Shown piece by piece: positions 13,375 to 28,300 of a stretch of DNA of 64,000 nt. This DNA comes from Neelides folsomi. Its lineage: Eukaryota > Arthropoda > Collembola > Neelipleona > Neelidae. How positions within the stretch are numbered: position 1 is the stretch's first letter; every line of letters begins with the position of its first letter. The notes below the pieces were generated by a model. It was not told the origin of the DNA. It made no database searches and saw nothing but the letters and a program-made list of their open reading frames with translations. Made by a program: the position numbers and the translations under genes. The stretch is from positions 1-64,000 of the forward strand of contig JAQGBZ010000083.1 in NCBI GenBank assembly GCA_034687125.1, read 5' to 3'.

Positions 13375-16300
13375 GTAAGTGAAAGATTTATTTAATTCCT
13401 TATTTATTTAATTAATATCATATAAGTGTATTCTGCACCTGTGGTCGAACTTAAAATAAATATTTGAAAAGAGAGATGCAATTACTTGTGTGTTAAAGTG
13501 ATAAATAAGCAAGGCCATTCACAAGGACGAATAGAAAGTGACATGAAGCCTGCTTTTTGAAATTCGTCTCGCTTTGTGCTAAAATTCTGTGGAGTAGGCT
13601 GTTTGGTATGATGAACAAATGGGTTGATGCTTCATTTGATGCAAATTAGAATAATGGTTGGTGATTTAATTATGAGAGAACAATAAATAGTAGATTCGTA
13701 TGGAAGAATTATTGGAATTTACCAACGGTCCAACAATGTGCTTTAAGACTCGGTGCATTGTTTAAGGAAGGAGTAATAAAAAGTTCTAACGGCAGAATGT
13801 TTGTGCTGTTAAGGCGAAAAGCTGGTAAGTTGGTAGAGACAGAGCCGTCGGCGATAAAAGTAAAATCCGCTTCGTTTCTCTTGAACTGTTTTGTTTACTT
13901 TTTGTTCATTTTTTATGGTTTTCATCCATCCATGGTATTAGCTTGTAAGCTTCAATTCCTTTCAGTCTAAACATCTTACATTTTAAATTCCTCTGTGCAA
14001 TCGAGTGGATTTCATATTGCTTTATCTTCGAAGAATTTATTTAGAATCTTCAATCAAATCTGAAGATATGAAATTTTAAGCTAATAAAACCTATAATTAA
14101 AATATTTTTTCTATATATACCAACTTTGCAAAAAATCGAACGAGTCTTGCAATCCGACTTGCATCACCAAATTTCACGATTCATTGCAAATGATGGAAAA
14201 AAGGAATTAAAACTTTTTACAGTTTTAACGAGTTCTTGTGAAACGCCTCTGTGTTTTAATAACAAATGCGAGGCCATAATTGGTATAGTGTTCCAATTAA
14301 ATAAACTTCTATAAATAAATAAAAGGGAAATCCTTTGTTTCATCTCTTGCTCTTGGAATTCAGAGGGAAAAGTTGAAAAAAATGAGTAAATTAATAAACA
14401 TGACCTGGGTTTTGATGAGTAATAAGAAATTTTATGGCAGATTTTATGAATTAAGACGAGTGAATGGACTTGGAATAATAAGTAATTCCAATTCAACTTC
14501 TTCGTCAATATTTCTCTTGAATGCTCTAAAGCCCTTTAAGGTTTTTTACATTAAGTAAAATAAATTTAACGAACAATGCCGTCTTAAAAATTATATTATT
14601 ATTGATGGGATAGGAAAAGATAGGAGAACAAGGGTGAAATGTGAAATGTGAATCAAGATAAGGAAAATTCCTTGTGTAGCTCATTATGAGAGAAATGGGT
14701 GAAAAATGTATTATCATAGTAATGTGTATTGTCCCTCGACAAAAGGACCGTTGGAGAATGACAGGGGTGTGCATGGAGTATTTAAAGTTGAAAAAGGAAG
14801 GTAATGCATTGGAATATATACAGATTATATTGGCATTTCCGTAGTGTAGTAAAAACATTTATTATAACTAAGAATGAGGAGATATAGTGAGGAAGAAAGT
14901 GAAAGCGAGCTTTGCTCGTCGTGCTGTTGGACGGTCGAAGCTGTTTTATGGAGCGACGACTCCTCTGACTGACTAAAGTCAATTCTCTCATATTAACGAC
15001 GACTCTCTTTTATATATAAATATTACAATCTTCTACAATACATGTATATAGTATAATTGCAATAAATGAGTTCCCTTTTTAAAATATTTACCTACATTCT
15101 TCGAGGAAATGGAGAGGTGAGAGGGGCAGGAGATGAGCAGAGAAATAATACAGTAATAATGGAATAAGAATGTGGGAAGGGAAATTCATTTCCTCCCAAA
15201 CAATCTCAAAATTCGTATGTATGGTTTACGCTGTGAAACACATTCCTGTTCAGATATTCATCTTCTCCCATTTTTCAACTCGGAATTTATCTTGCGTCAT
15301 TCTTTTCTAAGAATATCCTTTACAATAATGTCTCTTTTATTATTAAACTCAGGCTAGGTGATTACACTTCATAATTATAACTATAATCTTATATAGGTAG
15401 TCCTTCACTATTATAATCATAAGTATCATTATGTTTATATTATTATTACTTATGAAGCCCATGAAAGAATATTAATTATCGTTACATTAAATTGCTTCTT
15501 TTATCCTAGCCCTATTATTGCGTTTTTTTGCATGGAATGTGAAACTTTATGAAAATTATTTTTTTTCTGGTGATGAAGTTTTTAATTTAAGATGTTTCAA
15601 TACTTTTTTAACTTTTATATCTTAGTCATGACATGCACGAGAGTTGTGATCGATATGTTACATAATACATATTTTACGCCTATGCACTAACGGCTTCAGA
15701 ATCATAGAAATGGAAAGAATAGTTGGCAGTCAGTTTTTTCCTCAATTGTGCCAATGGTTCTTCTTGTGCGAAACACAAGGCGACGCAATGACGGGGGGAC
15801 GAGCCAACGAGCTTTTTCATCTCCAAGTTGACTCGTTATCGAATATATTTTTTATATATATCTCGTATATTTATATGAATGATTTTCCCCAATATTTCCA
15901 CTTGGCCATCACTTCCTATAAAAACGCGAAATCTTCGTCTATTACTTTTATTGTCCTACTCATCGATAACGGGAAAAGGGGGACTATATATCAAAGTTTA
16001 TTATATTACTCGAACAAGTTGAAAAGTTTCTCAATCGACTATTATATGCTCTTTTATCAAATTACCGAAACATCTCGTCTGCTTCTCCTTTTCATTGTTT
16101 TCCATTCTTATCTCTTCAGCTTTTATCCCAAAAGCATTTGAGCTTCAAAGAAGCGATGATAACGTAATAGAAGTGATAGAATTCATTCTAAGAAGATCAA
16201 AGCAGCAAAGTGAACGGCGCAAGAATGACATTTTGGATTTGATGTCTAGGGGAAATATTGCGACTCAACAATCATCGAAGAAGTTCCTTTATAACCTAAC

Positions 16301-19300
16301 ATGAGTTCTCATACGATGAAGCAATGAAATTAATTTATAAAAGTAATTTTAACTTTGACACAATGAGATGATTCAACTCGAAATATTTACCCAAATCTCT
16401 GTATAAGATACAATGACAAAATTTTTTCGACAGCTCTGACCTAAAAATTCTATTCATTAAGACTGTCGAAGATGTAAGGATTAAATTTTTCAATGTAAAT
16501 GTAATTAGAAATTAGTATTTTTACCATCCATCAAATGACAATGACAATTGGTTCATAAAAAATAATGTGAATGAACCATTTATTATTTTTTGGAGTTGAA
16601 TCATGAAATTACCAAATTCATTCCCCATACATATGTGTATAATGTAGGATGTAATCCAAGGGATTATTTGAGTCATTTTGAGTATGTGTAGAGTAAGTAG
16701 GTCTTCCATGTTGAGTAAGGCCCTGCAATATAATACAAAATAAATGCATACATCTAAATGCAAATCTCAATTTAAGACTCATTCTCCACAATAATGAGTC
16801 AATAGAATGAATTGTCGGCGTTTGGCCAATTTCAAATCCTCATTCAAACTTGGAGTTTATAAGCTCCGAGTTAATTAAGCGTGGCAAGAGAAAAACAAAG
16901 GATTTTTCTATGTTGACCTTTAGCTCATTATTCCGATTTAAGGATGTCTTTTTGGCCATTTATTGGACTCCACGAAGGGGATAATTGAGAGTGCGAGGTA
17001 GACAATTAGAAAAGCGAGCAGAATTTGCAGAAAAAGTAATTGGAAGTTACAACAATCGAATTTAAGAGACGTATAAGGCAGTGGAGGGTACGACGAGGCT
17101 TTGGATTTACAGACAGTTCTAACTGGGGGACGGGGAACGAAGGCCTTTTTTCGCGAGCCGTGACCACCAACAACGTGAAAAGAAAATTGCGAGTTGTATC
17201 ACTATTTATTAGAGTTGTCCTATCACAACCCTTAATACACTTAATGGTTTCTTATACTTATTCCCTCTCAAATTCCTGCTTAGTTTATAAAGCCTTTTTC
17301 CGTAATTGCTTCTTGTATGCCTCTTGTCCCAACTGGCACTACATAGCTACATTAGATTCAAGGCATATAATATTCTATACGTACGTTACAAAAAAACAAT
17401 AAACAATGTGTTCCTCCAAAGACTCACCTTTTGAATTTATAGCAAGCTATCAAATCTAAAATTCTTTGCTGGTACTTATTGGGTGAATAAAATCTCGCAT
17501 AACTCTCTGTACTTTTATTATCTTATAAGCTATCTTTTACACAGTAGCACGCGCTCCTTCATCCATACTTTATTTAGGGATTTTTACCTTCATTGAAGAG
17601 TCTTTACTCAAAGTACAGTTGATTCTTTCTTTCCTTTGATAAACTCATTTTGCACTTCCTTTTTTATTGTATGGACACTTTATGAGAAAGTGGTTTCAAG
17701 ACTACATGATTTCGTACTAAAAAATCCTTTTGGACGCTCGCATCGACTCGGTCATATAATATGAATAAAATGGAGGTGTAAGGAGAATTGCTAAAGCTGT
17801 CATCGAGATTGAATGCATTTTTTACTTTTTTGTTGAGCCTCGAAGGATTTACACTTTTTCCCATTTTCACCCCAAGAGAGAGAACGACGCGGAATTTGAA
17901 TGCATCGGATCCAAATTGCTCCCTTCCTTCCTTTTGGCCAAAAGCTCTTTGGATCTCTTGCAGACAGTTAAATCCCCTTTACGTCTCTCTGAGGTTTTGG
18001 AGACGTAGGGGATGAAACTGACGGTGGTGAATGAAGTAGAAGTAATAATGAGTGACCTCGAAGTTGAGAACTTCATTATACGATTCCATACAATTTCTGA
18101 CACTCGAGTTGATCCATTTCCACTTCATTCAGCAAAGTTCTCATCTGTGAATTGATCTCGTGAGTTGAGCGAGCTTGAACAATTTACTTTTTTCTTACCA
18201 CTTCCGCGTATCGCATTGATGTATTTAATTTGGTTTTCCTTCAATAATCCATTAGAAGACATTTTTAAATTTGGAATTTATATTTATATATTGCATTTGG
18301 AATAGCATTTTAATTTTAAGTCCTGTCCAGACGAGTAACTTTTTTCCTTTAGCAAACAATTTAATTTTATTATGCATTAATATCAATATTAGTATTAAAA
18401 TATTTAATTTACTATTTTGAATACAATGCAATGCAGACAATGCAATTTATTCATGCATATACGCAAATTGCATCTATTAATGCTTATGATTTATTTAATT
18501 GCTATTTAACGAATAATTAAATAAATAATGGTTTAATAATTATGTTGGTAGTTAGAAATGAATGCATAAATATTAGGGATAACCTGTTAATAATCATGAA
18601 AGCAAAAGTTTTGGTAAAATGTGCGTTAATGCTTGTTTTCTTGTCTTTGCCAATCAAGTTGTGAACTACAACTTATCTTAACAATTGAATGAACTTGTTT
18701 CAATTCATTTCTACTAAAAGTTTGTAATTGAAAAATTAGGTAAAGATTGTAAAGGAAATTTTTATGGGAAATTCCTTTATTCTTTAAATCATCATAAGTC
18801 TATACCATGGCCGAAGAATTTATACTATTAGTAGGTGATATAAATGATAGTATACTATATTGTAAATTGTACAATTTCACTTTTCACTCTTTAAATGACT
18901 TAAAGATATGCCTGTGGGAAGACTGCTACAAAACATTAAAATCATGTGGAAGCGTCAAAGGAAAAGAAAGAGACAGCGGATATTGCAATTAAATTCAATA
19001 ATCCTTGAAGTCATTGTGTCAGTGAGTTACCTGTTAATAAAACCAGAAATTTTTGGTTAAAATGATTCGAATTGTAAAATAGTATAGTGTGGTAATATGG
19101 AGGTATCTGGATATTTCTGGTTTAAATAACACAAACCATTCATTGTGACGGATCGAAATCTCATTGTGAAGAATCATTCGTTCCTCTTCAAATCTCTTCA
19201 CTATGAGAAAGAACCTACTTATGAAGAAGCGAAAACGGTTCTTTTCATTGAACATTTTACGCAAAATCATATGAAGGATTCTGCAGTCAGTCGCATGACA

Positions 19301-22300
19301 AATAATATTTCTTATGAAGTTGTATTCGAACAAATTATATTAAATATTATAAAATACGTATTTAAAAGTATTTATATCAATTTAAACCACACTGACTGAC
19401 CCTATTTAATGTATATTTTCATTTTCATTTATAGTAGTAATATTTTAAAGTGATAACACTAGCTAAACTTTGATATTAGTATTGCCTTATTAATATGAGA
19501 GTTTTATTTCATTTGGTTTTGTTGAAATCATAAGTATTTAATGGAGATAAATACATAAACGTTTACCCCAATTAAAATTGAAGAAACGCTTGATTTATGT
19601 GATGTTTTTTATTTGAAATGTTTACGTTCATGTTCCTTCATGTCCTTCAATGCTTTCTATGTATTTAGTTTGTGCATTGTTTATCCTTTCTATTTGTGCT
19701 TGAGGTGGTCAGTGACATTATTTATCCGCATTAAAGTGATTACTCTGACAAACTGAAACGATTAATGAGCTTAAGTTTATAGCTAATATCCGGATTCCCA
19801 TTCTTGTTGCATTTCAAATTTCAAACCACGACATCACGAATTCTTCCACTTTCGCTTTATGGTAGTTGTAAAATGAATTTATTGGGATCTCCTGTGTAGC
19901 TTTTTACGTTGACTTCAATTAGATCATCCAATTAACTTTATTTCTGCAAAAGAGAACAAGTGAAGAAATACAAAGGTCATAAGAGCGTAGAGATAATAAA
20001 AAGTTTAAGGGGTTTTCCGTAAATGTTCAAAGATCTTTTCACCAAATGGTTTATTAGAGAATATGAAATATGTAGGGACGCGTACGTGGCTAGAAAGGAT
20101 AAATATCGAAGATATATGCTCATGTCTGTATTAATACCTGCATCTCAATCAAAAGAGAGATTTAGGGTAAGAGATAAAAGAAAGGGTCAAACTCTGATTG
20201 CCCTTGGCCTAAACACATGGAGAAAGAGAGAGAGGAAGGAGGAACACAGAGACTGCGGAATACACATTCCTAAATAACTATAGGAGGTCAATAGCTTAAA
20301 ATCAATTATTGAACATGGGTCATTAATTATTTTGGTTCTTTGCAGTCCATACGGGGGTCCTCATACTTGCATCACTTACGATGCCGTCAACAATGCCTAC
20401 GTCCAAGCGAGGAAGTATATCAGTAAGTGAATCTTTTCATACTCTCTTTAATTATCTTGACTTTAATACCATACTCTTAACTATATTACTTGATTTATTG
20501 TTAAACGGTTGTCTAACACAGCACAGGTCTGAAATATATTTTACAAAGTGTATTATACCCGTATCAATTAAATTTATATTTCATAGATCCTTTAATAAAT
20601 AAATAGGTAATTATTTGTTTATTGTTTAGATTTAGATAGTTCCATTGTATTTAAACCATTCAGTCTATTTAATATTGATAGGGCTAATATTCACTTTCCA
20701 GCCTAGCAAATGCTAGTATGTAAATTAAGACATTATAATAAGCTTTAATTGCAAATATCAGATAATAATGCGAAAATAGTATTGGTATTTACTATCATTT
20801 TTAATACAATGGAACACGATACTTATTACGTTATTACATTTTTGTGCTATGCACAAATTAACCGTAATAGACTGTAATACCATTTACATTATGTAAATGT
20901 TTAATACCTGCTAATGGTTGTAAGATAGAAAGGAGCGTGTTTTAATAACTCAGCTCAGATTTGGAGCAGAGTGAAAGAGATGGGTAATAAAGATACCAAT
21001 TTTAACTATCGGAATTCTCAAGATGATTATCATGAGATGCCCTCGGTCTTATGCAAGCAAAAGGAGTGTTCCGAGTTCTATTTCTTCCAAACCCCACACC
21101 CAATGTGTATCATTGTTGATTGTCCTTTATTCAATAGGAGTGGCCGAAAGGAGGGAAAGATACATGCACGAAGAGTTGGCGACCGTTGGAGAACTCCTGC
21201 TCGAAATTGCTCGGATCCTCTCAAGGACGTGAGTCTCACAATTTCACTTTCAAGAATAAATCCAACCCCTCAAAATAGCTCAAACAAACAATTTGTAAAA
21301 TAAAGAAATTTTTACCTCCTACGATTTTTTGAAGGAGTTGGGGGAGCCTTGGATCATTTGATTGATGATGATCATGATGAATTAGATAAAATAAATTGGC
21401 TCATTGACATTTATTAATAAATAGGTATGGGTTATCGGTTGACGAGATTGAACATGGGCTTCCACTCATTGACACTTCAAAGACACTCGTTCGAGAAGTG
21501 TGCCCTGCTTTCCTTTCCAATGTCCATTGCCAACCAGGAAAATACCGAAGATATGACGGTCTCTGCAACAATCTCAAACATCCAACTTGGGGAGCAGTGC
21601 AATCCACCTTTGCTCGGTTAGATTTATTAACCATCTAATCTTACTATTGTATGTTATGTATTAACTTAACTTTTTACATGTGATTTTCATAAATGACGGT
21701 TAATCAAACTAACATTTGTTTATTTATTCAACTTTGTTATTTTTGAGGTGTTTAAATAAGGGTAACAATAAGTATTATTTTAATCCTGAGTAATTGAATG
21801 CTAATGCCAAGATGCTGATAAGATAAGTCCCTTCAATAAGTGAAGTGAAAAACTTACGAACCCATATTTACCGTTGAGGCAACACCTTCAAAAACACTCC
21901 TTGTATCGGAGCCTATTCCCAAAATAAAATCAACATTATTCCTCTCCACTTCACCACGTAAATATATCCTTAGGGAAAGTCGAACAAGTGTCAATTTGAC
22001 TTTTCTTTGTTCGACAATTCCTAGAAAATTCTTTAAGTGAAATTTCTATGAATGAAATCTTTTCATGCTTTTTAAAAATATATCAGATATCAAGTTACTA
22101 AATATTTTTCAAAGGAGCTACATAATCATTTTTCATTGATGTAAAGATTGGATTAAAAAGTTAAATTAATAACCCATGTTTAAAAAAATACATAATCATA
22201 CCTAAAATTCTAAACTTCAAATCGAGTCGATGTAAAAGTGATGTAATCTTGATTAATTTGCAGTTTATTGTATTAATAAGGTGAAAATTAAATTAAAATA

Positions 22301-25300
22301 TTCATTTTAGATTGTTAAAACCCGTGTATGCGGATTCAATTTCGGAACCAAGAGTTGGACACCATGGGTCCCAACTCCCTCCCCCTCGTATCGTGTCGAG
22401 AACGATTCATCCAGACGAAGGCTACCACGATCACGCCGCTACGATCCTCCTCATCTCTTGGGGTCAATTTATGGATCACGACTTGACTCTCACTGCTACT
22501 CCTTTAGGTAATCCCAGATAACACGCCGAATTGAGCCTAATATAAAACGAATTCTGAAGACGATTCATCTCTTCTCATTCCAATCATAGGAGAGTTTCAT
22601 ATAGCCTAAACACACAAAGATTCTTTGAGGTTGAGGTAAAAGGGAATAATATTATAATTTCCACAAAGAGAATCTCGAAATCCCATTTGGAACGTTCATT
22701 GTGAGTTCAGTGTAGCACGGCGAGTTTAATCGGATCTTCGTGCTGCATGCGAGAGGAGAGAGAGAGGCTGCGAGATGATCTAAAATTCATTCTCCAATTA
22801 CGAAACATTTCTCCTACTACAAACTCTTCTAGTATTACATTAGTCGAATGTGTTCCGACCCAACTCGACTTTGTAACCATTTTAATAAGGAGAGATTAAG
22901 ATTCCTCTTCAATCTCCAGATCCTGTAACACGGAACGAGCCTGAGGAGTGTTGCCACCGACCCCCGAATTCAAGGAATCCTTACTGTCTCGAAATCAACA
23001 TTCCTCATGATGACTCTTTCTATGGAGTGTATGGCGTCCGATGCATTGACTTTGTCCGTGGCTTCCCTGGCGTCCGGGCTGGATGCAGATTAGGTGACGA
23101 GAAAAATTAATTCCAACCGCGACATCCGTAAATTAATACAATGACAGAGTGATGATAGTGTTGTTTATGAACAGGTTCCCGGAATCAATTCAACATCCTT
23201 ACAGCCATCATTGATGGTAACACGGTTTATGGAGTTGAGGAGAACTTTGCGAGGTCACTGAGGTCTGGCTACGGAGGCTTGCTGCGAATGAACCCCGTTT
23301 TCGCTCAATACGGTCTCCATGACCTCCTCCCACTCAAGTTGGACATTCCTGACGAAGGATGCACTCGCCCGAATCGCTCCATGTACTGCTTCGATGCTGG
23401 TAAGTGTGGTTTTCCAAATTTCCATTTCTCGGCTCTGTTTAATATATAAATTGTTTTAAATTAATATAAATTATTCTTCTTTGGAATGTAGGTGAAATTC
23501 GAGTCAACGAGCAATTGGTCCTCACATGCATGCACACACTCATGGCTCGAGAGCACAACCGCGTTGCTCACAAATTGGGAGAAATCAACCCACACTGGGA
23601 TGATGAAACAATTTACCAGGTACACTCCCATTGAGTTTAAATGCTCCTTTAATTGTCTCTCCAGTGGTAGAGAAAAAGTCTTGTTGATTTTACCTTATTT
23701 TAACCACTTCCTCGGGTTTAAGAGACATGAAAATGAAATTGAATGCTCTCCTCAATTTCCTAATGATATAACACATATCGTGGTTGGGGTAAAAGCCTCA
23801 TTGTTTCTCCAACTGACTGACGGCCACCGGATTGTTTATCCTCAAGTGCTTGCCTTATTTCCCTATTGTTTTCCCTCTCTTCTTGACAGCCATTAATGGC
23901 ATTGGTTGTACAATTTACAACCTCTTTGGCTCATCAAAGGGAAAAGTTTCTTTTTTCCCCACTACACAGACTCGGTCACTCTTCATTAATCAAGGTTTAT
24001 TTTGTAATTGCAGGAGACGAGAAGAATCGTCATTGCCGAAATTCAACACATCACGTACAACGAATTCCTTCCTCTAGTCCTCGGAAAGGAAGTTATGGCC
24101 AAATTCGGACTCCTTCTTCAAAAAGAGGTTTCAAAAGCAATTTCACTTCTAATCAACTTCCAATTAAGATGAAAAGAAATGAGCTATAAAAATTCTCTAC
24201 AGCATTCATAATTACTGTTATATTTATAAGCACAAATAGTATAATTTCTTGTTCTATATCACATCAATGATTTTTATAGGGATACTGGGACGGATATGAC
24301 AATAGTGTAAATCCAGGAGTTTTGGCATCTTTCTCCGCTGCTGCTTTCAGATTCGGTCATTCTCTCTTACCTACAAATGTCGAACGATGGTCTAAAGCTC
24401 ACAAATTCATTGGTGAGGAAAATTATAAAATATATTTTGTATAATGACAATGACAATCGTGATACTAAGAGTAAAATACATGAAAATATTAATTTAATTG
24501 AATTAAAAATTAAAAATGTTCAGCTTCACGACGTCTCCGAGATTTAATTCGTCAACCTTTCGACTTGTATCGAGCTGGAGTCATTGATGAGTACTTTATG
24601 GGAATGTCCAATCAAGTGGCACAAGCCATGGATGACTCCGTAACCCAAGAGGTATTCAAAAGACCCCTTAGGAAACAAACCCTCACGCTTTCTTTTCTAA
24701 CCCAGGTGACGAATCACTTGTTCAGAAAACCCAACCAACCGTTCGGAGTTGACTTGGCTGCTTTCAATATGCAACGAGGTCGTGAATTTGGACTCCCCTC
24801 GTACATGGAATACAGGTAAAAGATGAGGACTCAGTTGGCGTGTAAGAACTAGGAACCAAATACATACACAATCAACTTCTGCACCCTTCTCTCTTATACT
24901 CTCAATACTAAGAAGAGATGCAGGAGGCTTTTCATTTCCTCTGTGCCCAATGAATAGGACGCGTCGGTGTCCCAGGAATCTCGTTAATTGTGAATTCAAA
25001 ATTGAATTTCTCATTAGAAGAGAATGCGAGAGGGGCGGGAGAGAAACAATGGGATTGAGTTTGATGGAAAGGATTTTTCCGATTTGACTCCCATTCCCTT
25101 AATTTGTCATTTTGTCACGGTTTCATTATCCCGATGTTGCAAATCCTACTTATAAAGATAATTTAAAAAGATGATGAAAGGATGAAGAAGATTTATTCCT
25201 TTTGGTCGTAATGGCACAAGTGAAGATCTCATTCGATTCCTTTTACAAGAGTCGAAGGACCAATAAAGCTCTATACATAATCCTGGTGATTTTTATTAAT

Positions 25301-28300
25301 GGAAGCCAGAGTGAATCTGATCATGGCCTTAAAGCCTCAATAGGGGAAAAGGATTCGCCCAAAGAAAAAAGACTCACATTTTGATTGAGGATTACGAAAG
25401 GCATTGAAATGACGATTTTTTATCTTCATCTCTTTAACATTTTTTTTGTAAAAAATATCCCCATTTAAAAATACAGTAGTTGGGAGTTAATAAATTCATG
25501 TTTATGGAAAAGATAAAAAAATTCACAACGCACGCGACATTTTTGAGAAATTAAAATAATCTCCAACATGAATATATTTTCAGTGACAATGTCAAATTCC
25601 CGCAGTGGAATCAAACGATCTTTAGTTTGAAGATAGGGGGGAAATTTTTATCTTTTTTATGTTTCTCGTAATTTCTCTATTACCTCAGATGGGTGGCTTA
25701 ATTTATTCCATCTTCTCCCTATCGTTAAAGAGTCGAAAAACTCGTAATGGGATTTTATATGCCAACACATCGTCTTGAGGATCTTTTTATCAGGGAGTCG
25801 AATTGTACTCTTGCAGTGGAATAGAAGATCAGCTAAGGAACAAACGACGCAGCAGTGCGGGGATCGTTATATTCTGAATCTAATGAAACGTCGTTTATAG
25901 CCTCCACTCTTTCCACGCTGCGAAACAGAGAGAGGAGAATGAAGAAATCCTTTAACTTATTCTTTTTTATGGTGAATTTGAATAGGAAGTACTGCGGGTT
26001 GCCAGGAGCTGAAGGCTGGGACGATCTTTTTGGTTCCATGAACAACATCACTGTGAAGAGATATGCCCAAATCTACGTCCACCCTCAAGACATCGACCTT
26101 TGGTCCGGCGGAGTGTCCGAGCGACCGTTGCCCGGCGCTATGGTCGGCCCCACATTTGCTTGCATCATTGCCTCCCAGTTTTCCAATGCCCGCCGTGGAG
26201 ATCGGTTTTGGTACGAGTTGGGCGGACTTCCGCACTCTTTCTCTCACGAACAGCTGAGTGAATTGAGGAAGGCCCGACTCGCCCGTATTGTCTGTGACAA
26301 TACTGATATCATCGACACGATTCAACTCTACCCAATGGTCCTTCCTGATCATGAGATGTAAAAACCGTTTGTTCAATTGGCTTTTATCCCTATGACCGTA
26401 TTTTCTAATTCTTATCTCTTGCAGCAATCCTCGAGTTCCATGTCGATCAGGTGTTCTTCTCCAGATTGACTTGAGTAAATGGGCCGACTATGGGGGACAA
26501 TATACTCATCAAAACCCCGTCCATGTAAGTATAACCTGATCTTTACCTTTACATCGCTCCTTTTCAGATATGCATAATTATTGTTTATTCTCTACGAATC
26601 AGATCACAAGAAAGTCTTTCGTTGATCGATTTAAATAATATTTCATATACAAGGTAGAGAGATAAAGATAATATCATTTATATAATAAATATCTTTTATG
26701 TACATACATAAATACCAAACAAAATGTTCAATATAAATTCTTTTATTAATACAAAGCTGTACAAAGAAAAGCTGATCTAAATTGAACATTTGCATATACA
26801 GATAATATAATATACTTCACAATTAATAAAGGGTTGTTTACAACTTGTCAAAATGGAAATTGACGAATCAAAAGAAGGCCATGCCATATGTCAAATATTG
26901 ACAAAGAAAACAATGAAACTGGTACTGTACAGTGCTTTCAACTTAAAATTCTGGGCCATGATATACCATAATATGTAAAAAATGTGAATTATGTGAGAGC
27001 TTTTAAACGCAATATGATTTCAGATGAAGTCGAAAGTGAAAGCTTGTGTAAAAAAATACCAAAAAATGATATTGTAAATAACAAATAGGAAGAACTTCTA
27101 ACTTTTATTTCCATCAAATGTCTAGACATTTGCAGTTTAAAATGAAAAATTGGGTTTTTGTCAGTTATAGAAAAACAATAGTTGTGTGTCAAGTTACGTA
27201 AGAACCCCGAAAAGTATAGTAGTTATTCATTAAGCGTAAAATTGATCCTTTATGATGAGGCACGTTACGTAGTAATTCAAATTAGTCAAATAATTCAAAG
27301 ATTGATCATGAAATTTTAGGATGTTTTTTCTCTCTTTGAGACTTCGAAATCTCACAGTGGAAGATAAAAACGGAGATGAAGAGAAAAATATCTCTGCTCA
27401 ATTGGATTCGGTGCTATAAAGGCATTAAAAGAATTGCATAATAAGACTTGAGCTTATTTGAGGACAATAGTCCATGGAGTGAGGGAACAATGGGAAGGTA
27501 AGGAGCATAAAAGATTTGGACGTAGTTGAACACATACGTGATGGTTAGATAGAATGACATCAAACTTTCAACTCTTCCCATTTTCCCTCCTCCCTACGAC
27601 GATGCTCGGACAAGGAATTATTAAGAAGGAATTACAGAACTTTATTACCTCATAACACTCATAAGTGTACTTACTCTTCATTTTGATTAGGTATAATTAT
27701 TTATCAAAGAACGCGCATTTTCACTCTGTCTCTTTCAATTAATGAGCGTTTAAGCCTCATGGGAGCGACAGATTAATTTAGTAATAGTTATTGCTAGGAA
27801 TTTAGGACTTGATAATACCGCTCACTGGGAGACCCATTTTATTCTCTAACAATTGAGCAATGGCCCTTATTGCTTGCTCTTATGGCGTAGGAACAAAAGT
27901 AACATGGAGTTTTATTTGGAAAGACACTTTGTCAAGGCCGTTGTCATTTCTCAAAAACCACTTGAGACACTTCAACAATAGATTTAAACTTTTAAGAAAA
28001 CAATTATTTGGATTGTTTACATAATAATACAAGCAAGCAATACAGTTACAAAATAATATGTATGAGAATAAGTTTGGTTATATTTGTAATTTTTGTAGAA
28101 AATATTAAGCTTGATAATAATGGACCATGGAATTGATGGAATTGTATAAAAGAATGTATATGACGAATGTATAGGTGCCAGCTCCGCATGGAGGTCTTCC
28201 ACCTCCTCAAGCTCCTTCATCCCGATTGATTCCTGAAACGGTTGTGGCCAATTTGCTCCCTAACCATCATCAAGGGCTTAGTTCGAATCGGGTCGTGAGG

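Noticed and set aside
19034-19399. Open frames on both strands in peroxidase intron 1
   Set aside because: Both strands are equally open, neither has a convincing ATG or domain.
26203-26225. RGD as an integrin-binding site in the peroxidase
   Set aside because: It sits within RRGDRFWYE, a structural motif conserved across animal haem peroxidases, so it does not by itself indicate cell adhesion.
25957-26427. 156-codon minus-strand frame
   Set aside because: It is antisense to peroxidase exon 13, whose + strand frame matches the haem peroxidase family throughout.
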